Source: Marsupella aquatica
Taxonomy: Eukaryota > Marchantiophyta
Assembly (NCBI GenBank): GCA_973895155.1
Contig: OZ316892.1
Location: 14,818,001-14,882,000, forward strand
Length of the DNA: 64,000 bases
Direction: 5' to 3'
Part shown: piece by piece, positions 10,901 through 21,638 of the stretch
How positions within the stretch are numbered: position 1 is the stretch's first letter
How the letters are laid out: every line of letters begins with the position of its first letter
The notes under the pieces: model-generated
The model's database searches: none
What the model was told of the DNA's origin: nothing
What the model saw: only the letters and a program-made list of their open reading frames with translations
Made by a program: the position numbers and the translations under genes

Positions 10901-13900
10901 ACACCAGCAGCAGTAGTACGGTTAGGGTTTCCAATTATCGCAAGGACTCAAGATTTTGAGCTCGAATCATGTCAACCACCATAAATAGAATTTTGCGTAC
11001 AATAAAGATTTCCCTCAATCTCATGCAATCCATAGATTAACGAACTGTCTGAGAACATACTGCATGGACCAGTCTTTAGACATCGGAACGATCCTATTCT
11101 TTTGAAGTACGTTGATAGACTCTTGAAACCAGTCTGAGTAAACAAGTTTGAGACCACTCACAAATAGTTTGAAACCCAGACTAGGAAAGTATCTATCTTG
11201 AGTACTTGAGTACTCCAAGAAGCTTAGAAACTCAGACACAATTTAAAGTTTGTGACCACTCACACATGGTTTTCAGATAAGTGTGTTTCAAACTTAGAAA
11301 GATTCAAGCTTACCAGCTGCAGATCGCAGCTCGTAAGTGGGTACAGTGAAAGCTGGAGTCTCTTCAAGCAGAATCTGTGAAACTGTAGAAGAAATGACTG
11401 AAGCCAAGATGATCATTGCTGTAGTCAGAGGAGGAGAGTTTTCAGCATTCTGTGGTCTCAAGACTGTCTCGATGGCAAAGAACATTCCAGAAACTGGGGC
11501 ATTAAATCCTGCATCGGATTTTCAATGAAACTGATTGAGACCACTCACAACAAATGGATCCCAAATGTGCACCTGAATCACACTGGTTATGAGGCTTTGT
11601 TGAACATATGCATCAAATGAATCGTTTCATGAATGCTGAAACTTGTGTGCTAGCTGTGTAAGCAACATATCACTAGAGGGAATGGGGCTGCAGTCCCACT
11701 TGTATCATATTTGTGATATAAGCCATGGAGTCTAAAAATTGTTGTCACAATTACGCCCCACTTATATTACAAATTTGTCCCACTAATATCAAGATTCTGG
11801 TAAGGAATATTTGCATTTCATTGTCCCACATATTTTTAGAAATTAAAATCATTTTATGGTAACAATGGGACATTTCAATCTAAAGTTACCTCAAGCCCTA
11901 ACCTCAATATTTACCTTATCTGACAAAAGCCGTCCCATTCCCTCTAGTGTATGGACATCGAGATGACGAAAACAAGCGAACCTGCAGAAATGCCAGCGGC
12001 TGCACCTGCTGCAACCAACGCTATCCTCCGCTCTTTATTGTTTTTCATTATTGTTGCAAGTCCATTAGCCCATGCCTTGCCAATGTCAACACTGGGCCCT
12101 TCAGGCCCTAGAGAGCACCCAGTTCCAAGAGAAACCATTGCCTGACTGGCCTTGATTGTGGGTTTTATCCCAGCAAGCCAGTCAACGGTATGCCTTGGTT
12201 GAGGAGGTCTGGAGGCATTGATCTGATCAAGAATCCCAAGAACTGCATGCATCATACCAACGACCACGCCTCCAACAACTGGTAACAACAGGACTCTATG
12301 CCAAATGTTGATGAGTTGTTGAAGACGAAACCATGCAGCTCCATCCTTTGGTGTACCAGCCCAAGCGATGTCATGTATGAAGTGCACCTGGTCCCACAAA
12401 AGTGCAGATTAATAATGGAGAGGATGAAAAAAGAATTTTGAAAGGGTAAGTGCAATTACTAATTCGCTATCATTTGCCAGAGATATTGTACATTAATTCA
12501 AATGGTCTGTAACTCGTTAGGTAATTACCCCCTTATTAAAGAGCACGACGCTGAGCCCAGTGGCAAGCCCAAGCAAGCACCCAAGCAAAAGAAGAGCCCA
12601 CTCTGGGGGAAATCTCTCTCCTACTTGGGCAGCAATTGAATTTCTTCTATGTAAAGCACTCTGCCGGGGTGTGAATTCTGGAGTATCCGCTTCTCCATAC
12701 TCGTCTCTTTCTATGTTTTGAAGATCTGACTCCGCTTCTGACGGTGGAGAAATTATCCGTGATACTTGTCTGCTACTGTGGTTGACAGATCCTCGTCCTC
12801 TGGTTCTTTCGGACACTGATTCTAGCTCATTGTGCATTTCTGAAGTTGAAGGCAGAGGAAATACTTGATGACCAGACATTACAGACCCCCTTTTGATATC
12901 CCTCAAGGGCTCTGATTGCTCATCTAATGCCAGTTCTTTTCCTGATGGCCGCCTCTCCGTTCCACCCAAAACTACAGATGTCCTTCTAGAATCTGTTGAA
13001 GGCTCTGCCTGCTCATGTAGCAGACATTCCTTCCCTAATGGCCTCTTCTCAATGCCCTCACCTAAATATATATTATTTCCACCAACCTCGCCATCTGTAT
13101 TTGAGACAGTAACAAGATGTGATGCTTGCCTATCAGATGTCATAGATGCCCCTTTTAGTTCCTTCAATGGACTTGGCGGAAATTCACAAAGTGTCGGTTC
13201 TTTTAGTATATCAAAACTCTCAGCATTGCTCACATTGCTACCTACTGCGTTGTTGTATTTTGTTTGTATATCCGTATCAATGAGCTTTGGTTTTGGTACA
13301 GGCCATCTCTCACTCATACTGCCCACATGGCCATGTCTCACACAAATTGGTTCTCCTAATGTTTCAGTATCTAGGAGATGAGATGATTGCCTCTCATTTC
13401 CACTGCCAAGAAAGTTACTCTTCCCACATTCGTCTCCAAGTGGGTCCAAACATGACCACTTCTCATTACCACAGACAGAGTGACTAGTTCTTCCCCCGTC
13501 TGATCGTCCAAATATCTCCATCTCCACAGTTGAAGATTGTAGTAGTGGAGATTGTTTTTCACTACTGTTGTTGGTGTAAATATTTTTTTCACTTATTTCT
13601 TCTCTCAGCAAGTCTCCTACTATTTCAGTATCTAAGAGAGGAGATCTTGAAAATGACTGCGTCTCATGTTCACTACCAAGAGAGGTAGTCTTACCATCTT
13701 CGTCTCCAGGTGGGTCCAAATAGGACAGAGACCATCTCTCATTACCATGGACAGAGTAACTATTTCTTCCCTCACCCGATACTCCAAGGGCCTCCATCTC
13801 CACCACTGGCGATTGTAGTGGTGACTGCTTCTCACTACTACTGTTTATGTAACTATATCTTCCACTTATTTCCTCTCTCATTAATTCTCCTACTGTTTCA

Positions 13901-15426
13901 GTATCTAAGAGTGGAGTTTTTGAAAATAACTGATGCTCATTTCCACTACCAAGAGAGCTACTCTTCCCACCTTTGTCTCCAAGTGGGTCCAAATATGAGA
14001 GAGACCTTTTCTCATCATCATCGACAGAGTGACTAGATCTTCCCCCACCCAATCCTCCAATGGTCTCTATCACCAATAGTGATTGTGGTGGTGATTGCCT
14101 TTCACTAATGTCGTTTGTATTACGTTTTCTTCCACTTGCTTCTTCTCTCATTGAGTCTCCTACCGTTTCAGTATCTAAGGGACAAGATTTTGACGATTGA
14201 CCCTCACTTCCACTACCAAGAGAGCTACTCTTCAAACCTTCGTCTCCAAGTGGGTCCAAATATGACATAGGCCACTCCTCATGACCATGGACAGTGTGAC
14301 TACTTCTTCCCCCATTTAATTCTCGTAATGTCTCTGTCTCCAGTACTGAAGAGTGTGGTGGTGATTGCTTTTCACTACTCCTCTCTATGTTACTTATTTC
14401 TTCTCTCATTAAGTCTCCTACTGTTTCAGTATTGAAGAAGGGAGATTTTGAAAATGACTGACCTTCATTTCCACTACCACGAGAGCTATTCTTCCTGCCT
14501 TTGTCTCCAAGTGGGCCCAAATATAACAAAGACCACTTCTCATTACCATGGACAGTTTGACTAGTCCTTCCCCCAACTGATCCTCTAGATGTCTTCATCT
14601 CCACTACTGAAGATTGCAGTGATGATTGTCTTTCACTACTATTGTTGATGTAACTATCTCTTCCACTTACATCTTCTCTCAGTAAGTCAATCGCTTTGAA
14701 TGTAGATTCTATTGAAGGCTGCCTCTCGGCATCATTACTATGGCTAGTCCTCCCATGCGGTTCTTCTCCAGCTTTGGCAATCTCTGACAACAGAATGGTT
14801 GTGGATAATTTACTCTCAATGCTATTGTTGATATTGGTATCTCCTCCAAGACTATCATCTTCGAGTATGCCAATGTCTGAGAATGGAAATTGCAATGACG
14901 GCCACTTCTCAAGTTCACTGAAAATACTTACATTTGTTTCAATAACTGCTAGCCCTTCATTTTCAAAAGGAGACCTTTGTGGTGAAGTTCTGTCAATGTC
15001 ACTTTCAATGAGGCTGTCTCTGCCACTAGGTTCTACTCCACGAGGATCACTCTGCAAGACATCAGATTGTGATTTTGACTCTTGTGATCTATGGCTAGAC
15101 TCGGAAGGGCTCCCTTGGATGAATGGGGCAGATCGCTCGACTGAGTATTGTGAGCTCCCCTCAACTTCTTGTTTATCTCCTGGTTCCTTGTTGCGCACAG
15201 TATTACTTTCACTCGTAGCTTCTGTTTGGTCTGGATCGAGCTTGACAGCCCGGAATACTGTGAAATCATGAGTGACGTATGAATTTTGCTTAGGGGTTCC
15301 ATATGAACCCCTTCCAAGTTGATTTGCCAGTCCAACATCTGCCCATCCTTGTTCATTGTCAATATCTGAGTCTGTATCGGATGTAGAATGAAGAAAAGAG
15401 CGCTTTTCAGGATGATTTCTTGACAT
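7964..15426 (-). CDS. CLC-f: CLC-f-like chloride channel/antiporter, copy A, with a repeated N-terminal extension
   Basis: Exons: 15426-12529, 12387-11982, 11508-11314, 10894-10440, 10180-10076, 9543-9289, 9066-8854, 8576-8344, 8045-7964; all introns GT-AG, phase continuous, 1613 codons. The membrane region starts near residue 943 (WALLLLGCLLGLATG). It carries the anion-pathway motif GPEGP with the gating Glu (~1062) and GGVYAPSL (~1275). Where proton-coupled CLCs have a second Glu the sequence reads IETVLRP, so that position appears to be Thr. Two CBS domains follow (~1439-1613). Motif order and the end of the membrane domain match Arabidopsis CLC-f, a Golgi protein; plant CLCs are usually ~750-800 residues. 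Residues 1-940 are a Ser/Glu-rich, probably disordered extension with five ~90-residue repeats (251-694). The start follows an in-frame TGA, and TTGACAG just upstream may be an acceptor of a leader intron. Transport mode is not deducible from sequence. Confidence 0.88.
11671..11949. mobile_element. CACTA-type MITE in intron 2 of CLC copy A
   Basis: 279 bp bounded by perfect 16-bp terminal inverted repeats, CACTAGAGGGAATGGG at 11671-11686 and its complement at 11934-11949. It is flanked by the 3-bp direct repeat TAT (11668-11670 and 11950-11952). Termini beginning CACTA with a 3-bp target duplication are typical of the CACTA (En/Spm) superfamily. There is no coding capacity. The matching position in intron 2 of copy B (about 36320-36330) lacks the insert. 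It ends only 32 bp from the exon 2 donor. Confidence 0.85.
13345..14676 (-). repeat. Coding tandem repeat: five ~90-residue units in CLC copy A
   Basis: Units cover residues 251-342, 343-428, 429-518, 519-609 and 610-694 of exon 1. Each has, in order, a SSE(R/K)QSP-type segment, GGR(S/T)SHSVHGNEKWS, YLDPLGD, KSSSLGSGNE, and LDTETVGDLMREE. Spacing is conserved, with changes of a few residues only. Units 1-4 are fuller; unit 5 has lost the SLSY before CLDPLGD and ends early. The block is absent from copy B. The function of the repeats is unknown. Confidence 0.85.
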
Positions 15427-16229
15427 CCCTTCCTGTCAATCAAAATCAGAGCCTTTCCAACTCAATAGACAATGAATTGAGGGGAAAAAATAAAACATGG
15501 ATAGGAGGTACTAAGTGACAGGATGGAATGTGTATTGCATGCAGCTCATATTCTAGCTGAGCTACTGAAGACCAACACATATCTACATCCAATGTGCATT
15601 CTGCCATCTCCAATCTTACACCCAAACCCAACTCACTCGCCGGCACTAGTCAAACTTAAATCAGCCCAATCTACTATTGAGCGTTTGCTGAAGACAAGAT
15701 ACTGGTCGGGAATGGGGTGTTGACCCAAACTTGCTCACCACAGTATACGTCCGAGTGCAATACCTTAACGAATGGCCAATCCCTTGACAGACCTTCACAA
15801 TCTTACAAAATGATGTGAAATGTGTCGAGAGAATTGCACTGGTATGAGATTGAATTTAATTGATTTGCCTTCGTGTATTTGTCATGGTCGATTAAAACAA
15901 TTCTTGGACCCCTGCAATGAATTCAACAATAAATAAAGCTTGTGGGTACCTTGCATGGCAGATAAGCAACTTAATCCTGTCAAACTCCTAATCAAATTGA
16001 TGGACCAGTACTCATCGATACACACAACAGATTGTCTTCTACCTCCCACATTATCTAAGTGAAAATCTGCAGCTGATTTCCAAATTCACTTCAACTAATT
16101 AAGCCTGCTCATTGGCAAGTCTATACCTTTCTGTACTCATAGTCACAATGTCAGTTTGTCATCATTTCTTCCACTACTAACAGTTTGTCATCATGCACTA
16201 ACGTGCCTTGAATTGGTTGCAGTAATGAA
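15427..16229. other. 5' flank of CLC copy A
   Basis: Upstream side of the copy A start. No coding region is supported. I found no similarity to the 5' flank of copy B (34000-34984), so the duplicated block seems to end within exon 1. Confidence 0.4.
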
Positions 16230-17680
16230 ATGTCACAAGGACGAGCTCTTAAGACAATAAGATGCGGTGTCCAAACAATGAAGGATTTTTTTAATGATTT
16301 CAATCAATTCTTATATCTCCAATGCCCCTTTTGGATAAGATCCATCCAGATTAGGTTCGTTCAAGCAATGCACACAACACATTGTAGCAATTTGTTGTGT
16401 GCTCCAAATGAGGGTCGATTGTCAACAAGCACCGTAGAGAAATCAAATCAACCATTCAATAAATAAACCTTGAGTGGAAGTGTGAATGAGATCATTGACT
16501 ACTAAACCAATCTTGACTGCAAGATAAAATCCATGAGCCTTAACGGTTGTCACCGGCTACAAACTAAAGTAGCTAAAAATAGAAGGGATGAACTAACCTT
16601 GACAGAGATACAGTAGTAAAATGAATGTCACATTTCATGCGATTTGGACGATTTGGCCAAAGCAATATGTGACATAATGATGATCAAATTCAAGCATAAG
16701 ATGTCTCTTGAGTGGAGAAATCCTCTGGCAAAAAATCACCAAATTTTGAGCGCATAATATACACTCCTTCAATTGTATCGGCACCTATTGATGCTACCCA
16801 TTATTTCTTGTTTCAGTGATGTCAAAGGGAATTCGAATTGCAAGGAGGAAAGAATGTGGTCAACCATTTTAGACAAACTTGATGGATTGCTGTCTGCAAT
16901 TGCCTTTGGTTAGGTTACACCCTCCTCAAGAAAAAGCAATGATTGTGCTGCTCTGCTTTAGTTACAAAATTACAAGCTCAGATGGGATTATCCATCCAAA
17001 TCCTTAACTTGAATGGGATCCCAAAACCTGATTTGTATGAACATCATGTAGTTTTAGGGTTTGGATGGAGATCCCTAAACTCTAAACAATATCATCTTAG
17101 TCGAAGCAGACATTTTTCTAGATCATCTGAGCTTAGAAATCCTATCCAACAAAACATTTGGGATGGGGATCCAATCTGAGTATATAGCTGCTGCAGTAGG
17201 GGTCTGGTTTTATTCCTTGAATACAGTCTCAAAAGAATTTTACTCAGAGTTTGTTTTTTGGACTCATAAGCTTTGATCAAATCTCCATGCAAACTATGAA
17301 CTCAGAAGGGATCCTAAAATCATCATTGTATGAAAGGAAAGATTTCTTGGGCTGAATCCATGTACTCCTGGTTCAAATGCCTTTAGATTTCCATAGATGT
17401 CATGGAACCTTCATATTAATCCTCTCCTAGCAAAAGGCCTGAAATGCAACAGAGCTTATAGTGTTGTTGTGTTGCCTTTTTTTAAGTACACTCGCTGCCA
17501 GCTAGGAATAGCACCCCCCCCCCCCAAGCATGGTGAATCTGCCAAATAGGTGATAACCTAATGCTTAATGGAACATGTGGCCTCCTGTGAGGATGGAGAT
17601 GATCAGCCAAGATATATGGGTAGGATCAACCACACCATGGTTGACTGAGCTCCATTCCCTACATAGCTTAATTTTCTCTT
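16230..17680 (+). repeat. Diverged dispersed repeat, copy 2 (paired with 5740-7265)
   Basis: Contains in the same order the blocks seen in copy 1: TTTTGGATAAGATCCATCCA, GAGAAATCAAATCAACCATT, GGAAGTGTGAATGAGATCAT, TTTCCATAGATGTCATGGAA, a poly-C run (17514-17525), AAGCATGGTGAATCTGCCAA, and GCTCCATTCCCTACATAGC. No recognisable protein is encoded. The two copies bracket CLC copy A in direct orientation. Confidence 0.6.
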
Positions 17681-20600
17681 GTTTTGTTCGAAAAAGCCCT
17701 CAATACCAGGGGGTAGAAACCACTTGAGCACGAGGGAACACAAACATCACAAGGCCCATGGAGAGGGGCGTGTCAGTAGACAGCTTTCGCAAGGCTTTTT
17801 CCATTATGCTAGTAGCCTCCTAAACAGTCCTCAATGGGCTATTCATGATCCAGGCCATTGATTGTTTTGTTTTTATTCACCTGCAGCATTTATTTGTTTA
17901 ATATAAGGGCCGGTGTGATCAGTGCTTTTGGCATGGGAAAAGGGTTTTGTGTGCAATGTATGTACAATACAATTTCTAAACTGTCACCTATTGTAAAATG
18001 TTGTATGGCCCAGCCCTGGATGCCTTTTGGGATGACTTAGTATACATTCAACAATACCAATATATGCTTGAAATTCCCAGATGCCACTGATTCGGAAAAG
18101 ATTGTAGAGGTATGACTGTGCAACTGGCACTAGAATTGGGGGTGGGGGGCATAAGACACATTGATTGAATTGGTTATGGCCTAACAATCATAATGCAATT
18201 TACTGACCCATGTAATTGATTGTGCATGAATTTACAAACACAGCCTGATTGCCCATTCTTTGAATCATCATTTATGCTCATCTATTTTGAGATTCATAAT
18301 ATCCCATCCTTTTTTCCATGGACATCAATTTGGTGGGGCAGTAAGGGTTATGGTCTAGAGGCTTCAATCTAGAGGCCTAGACCCCAAATCTAGGTTATAT
18401 TTGCGATTTAGTAGTAAGATTCCAAATATGAACCCTATTCAACTTGCAATATTTCCCATCCCCAACTTCTAATAAATTGTCACTGTCCCTGACCCTCTGG
18501 AAGGACCAAAAAATGCAGTTCTTCTATACTAGAAACTTTATTGAGTAACTATGGTAACCTGGATTCACTGGGTTTTGCTTTGGGGACGGTGGCGGTTACA
18601 AAAGGTGAAGCCATTAAGGCCTATGTGAGAGCAAAGACCAAGGAGCCTCAGTCAACCACGTTGTCCCCATTCCCTGAACGTAAAAGTCCACCAGACAAAG
18701 GATGACACCGTGCCCAAAGGTTGGCATAACATTGGCCTATTTTATTGAGTTCCAACAACAACCACTCCCCAATGAAAAGGACTTTCAAACTCAATATTTC
18801 ATTTGCAAATATACACACCTACCACCTTGATTTGCTGTCTTCATACACAAAAGGGACTCGAGGCATTCACTTGTCATACTCATGATTTGACACAATTCAA
18901 TGTTCAGAGAGGCCTTCTTTCACAACTTTAAATTGGTCATTCACTAAGGATGTTTCAGTTCACTACCTCCTGTCGGCTGCAGCCACTACTATAGCTAAAC
19001 AGTGGATTTTTTTCTCCAAAAATTTATGGACACTCAATACGCTCACATCTTGGACTACATCAAAATGTTCGAATACAACCCCCCTGCTTGCCGAACGGGT
19101 TGCCGAATCACATCAAAACATGTAAACTTCCAGGCTCTAACTCTAGTTGAATGAAACCTATTGCAAGCTGTTTTCCGCCCAAACAATTAGGCCACAAAAA
19201 TTCCCCCAGTGACATTAACCCCCCCCCCCCCCCCCACAACCCAAAAACCAAACAAAAAAACTTTCCCAAAAGCATCTGCACCACCTAGTTCTAAGCAACT
19301 TTCAATACTAACTGATATCGGCTAAAACCTCCCCCAGTGAATGCCCAAACTTCCCTGTTTTATACTGGTTGATGTTTTGGTCAAACAGCTTTATTATGGC
19401 AATTACAGATCCTAAACTTTCTCCCCTCTGGCCCCCCCCCCCCCCACACACACCATGCCCTCCATTGCAAAGTGGATAATCATTTGCAATAAGGAAAAGT
19501 GCTTTACTTGTCTGCCATTTTAGTTTCAAGTTTTGGTGGGGAAGTGAGCAATGAATCAAGTTTGTTTCTCTCCGGGGCCTCAATCTAAGAGGTGTCCCAT
19601 ATCACGCACAAAGTTTTAGAGGAACAAACACCTTAAAACTAAGTAAATAAAGTGTTTTTAAGGAATATGCAAGGGAATTTGTTTACCCCTAACTTTTGGT
19701 TTAAAAAATCCTGTGATTCTTATAATTCTCAAAACTAAAAGTATTTCACAGGACTCAAATCCTGTGACGCAAACAAAATTTAAAAGTATTTCACTAAATA
19801 CAATAAAAAAATATTATACTTATTTGCGTGTGATGGGTCCGAACAAAAGAAATGAGGACCCTTGGGTTTTTTTGGACACTTTGTTTTTAATTTGTAAAAA
19901 GTGAATTAATTTTAAGTTTTGAAGCAGAGTTGACAAAGTGTTGGTGTAAAGTGGGAGAAGAGTTAGTAGGAGTGAGGAATTTGTGGAGGAAGGGTTTGCA
20001 ACAAGTAGAAAGCAAGAATGCACACTAGAGGACTTAGATTTTCAATTTTGAAATCTTAGTAGTCTCTAACTTTGTTTAGAAATAATGGTACTTAGGGGGG
20101 CTTTACATGAAAAGGAGGTCAGGTTCCTTATTCTCTTTTGTCCTGAGATTAAAATAGCTATAGATATTCTACAAGGGCCCAATTGCACTTCGCAAGAGCC
20201 CACAGTAGGAATGGGGGTACACCAATCCATCATGGTGGGGCCCATTCAAGTCTTGCATGTTAGGGCCATTTATTCGTTTGTACAACCTCTTGAGGCGGTC
20301 TGTTTTTGCAGTTTGCTTGTCTGACCTATTTGACCTGGTATAGAAAAGACATCAAACAGATATAAATTCACACTAATCAAACATCCTATATATTTCAAAA
20401 AGACCATTTGATAGAAATTTATATAAAATTTACATTAATGCAGTCGACATCCAATATACATGAATAAGACCCAGATTGATTTTGGTGATGATTAGGCTAA
20501 TCTAGCTCACCCAGTTTCCAGTACAGATATTCTTAGAGCGTAGTTCCATGTGTATTAGCTTCGATCCTAATTCTACCAGAAGAAATCTAGAGACTAAGAA

Positions 20601-21638
20601 ATTTAACTTTAACATCCAAAAATGAAATCATGTTCTGTACATTCTCGGCTTGCCTGTCTTCATTAGTTACAGGTTTGGGTTATGACCATAACCATGAATA
20701 TCTCTCATCAGTGGCCTGAATACCTATGCTGATGGACAGGAAGGGTTCCCCTTCTCCCATATTCCCCCATTCTTGTCCTACTCACAAGCACAATCTCGAT
20801 ATCAAAAAAATAGATAGCAGGCCTATGGCTTCACTAGTTGGAGTATAGGCTTAGGCTAGATATAAAAAAATTGTTATCAGGCCTATGGCTTCATTCTTCG
20901 GTGTAATTTCTGGGCAACAAGACTTCAGTCGCATGTCATAGCATACATACCGATAAAGATGAGTTTCGTGATTTTGTTCCAACTTCTGACCCATCTATAG
21001 GGCAATTGTTACACAGACAAAATCTGGGCAATTATTACACAGACATTCGATGTTGGCTCATGAATAGCATACACAGATAAGAAAAGAGCGCATGGGACAA
21101 GAATGCTCGACAATGTGGTCTCCGTGGCAAATCCCACTCGGTGCAGACAACTCAAGGCACCTGACATATTTACAAAAGTTATCCTCATTAACTCTTGGCG
21201 TTGGCCCACTCTCGTATACATCCGTGCACTCTTGAGGTTCAGTACGAGGTAGCTGCAAGATAAGTTTGGATCTAACATGATGCAAAACCTTATACAAAAG
21301 TAATTGCAAAACCAGTCCTACAGACTTAAGAATGAAATCACCATTGAACCTAGATTTGAGTTCCCAAGACAATATAATCCAATGCCTAGACGCCCAAGAG
21401 AGGCACACAGACTGCTCCAGCACCCCAAGCTGGCGACCAACATATGAATCGCGTAATAACTCAACACCTGAGGCAGGGTCCCCCAAATCTAATGGAGTCT
21501 CAGATGTGTATAAGGACAAACAATTCAGAATTTGGCAGCATCAGAGCTCTCCCGGAAGCATGACCATCGCAAAATGTAATCAGTCTCGATTGCCCTACGT
21601 GACGGCTCGAAAGCTTACTGACAATGGGGACAGCATAC
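17681..21638. other. Long non-coding spacer with poly-C tracts
   Basis: I see no supported gene in this stretch. It has poly-C runs near 19219-19236 and 19434-19445 (the second followed by CA repeats) and several short open frames without recognisable similarity. The part at 21000-21638, downstream of the FAS1 stop, is probably its 3' UTR; the minus-strand frames there have no family resemblance. Confidence 0.4.

Noticed and set aside
12893-15271. Plus-strand frames of 108-191 codons opposite CLC exon 1
   Set aside because: Antisense to the repeated coding exon; their repetitive look follows from the sense repeats.
20024-20033. CACTAGAGG, similar to the MITE terminus
   Set aside because: No inverted partner within 600 bp, so not an element end that can be supported.
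21009-21519. Minus-strand frames of 89 and 153 codons after the FAS1 stop
   Set aside because: No similarity to FAS1 or another family and no convincing splice link; treated as 3' UTR or spacer.
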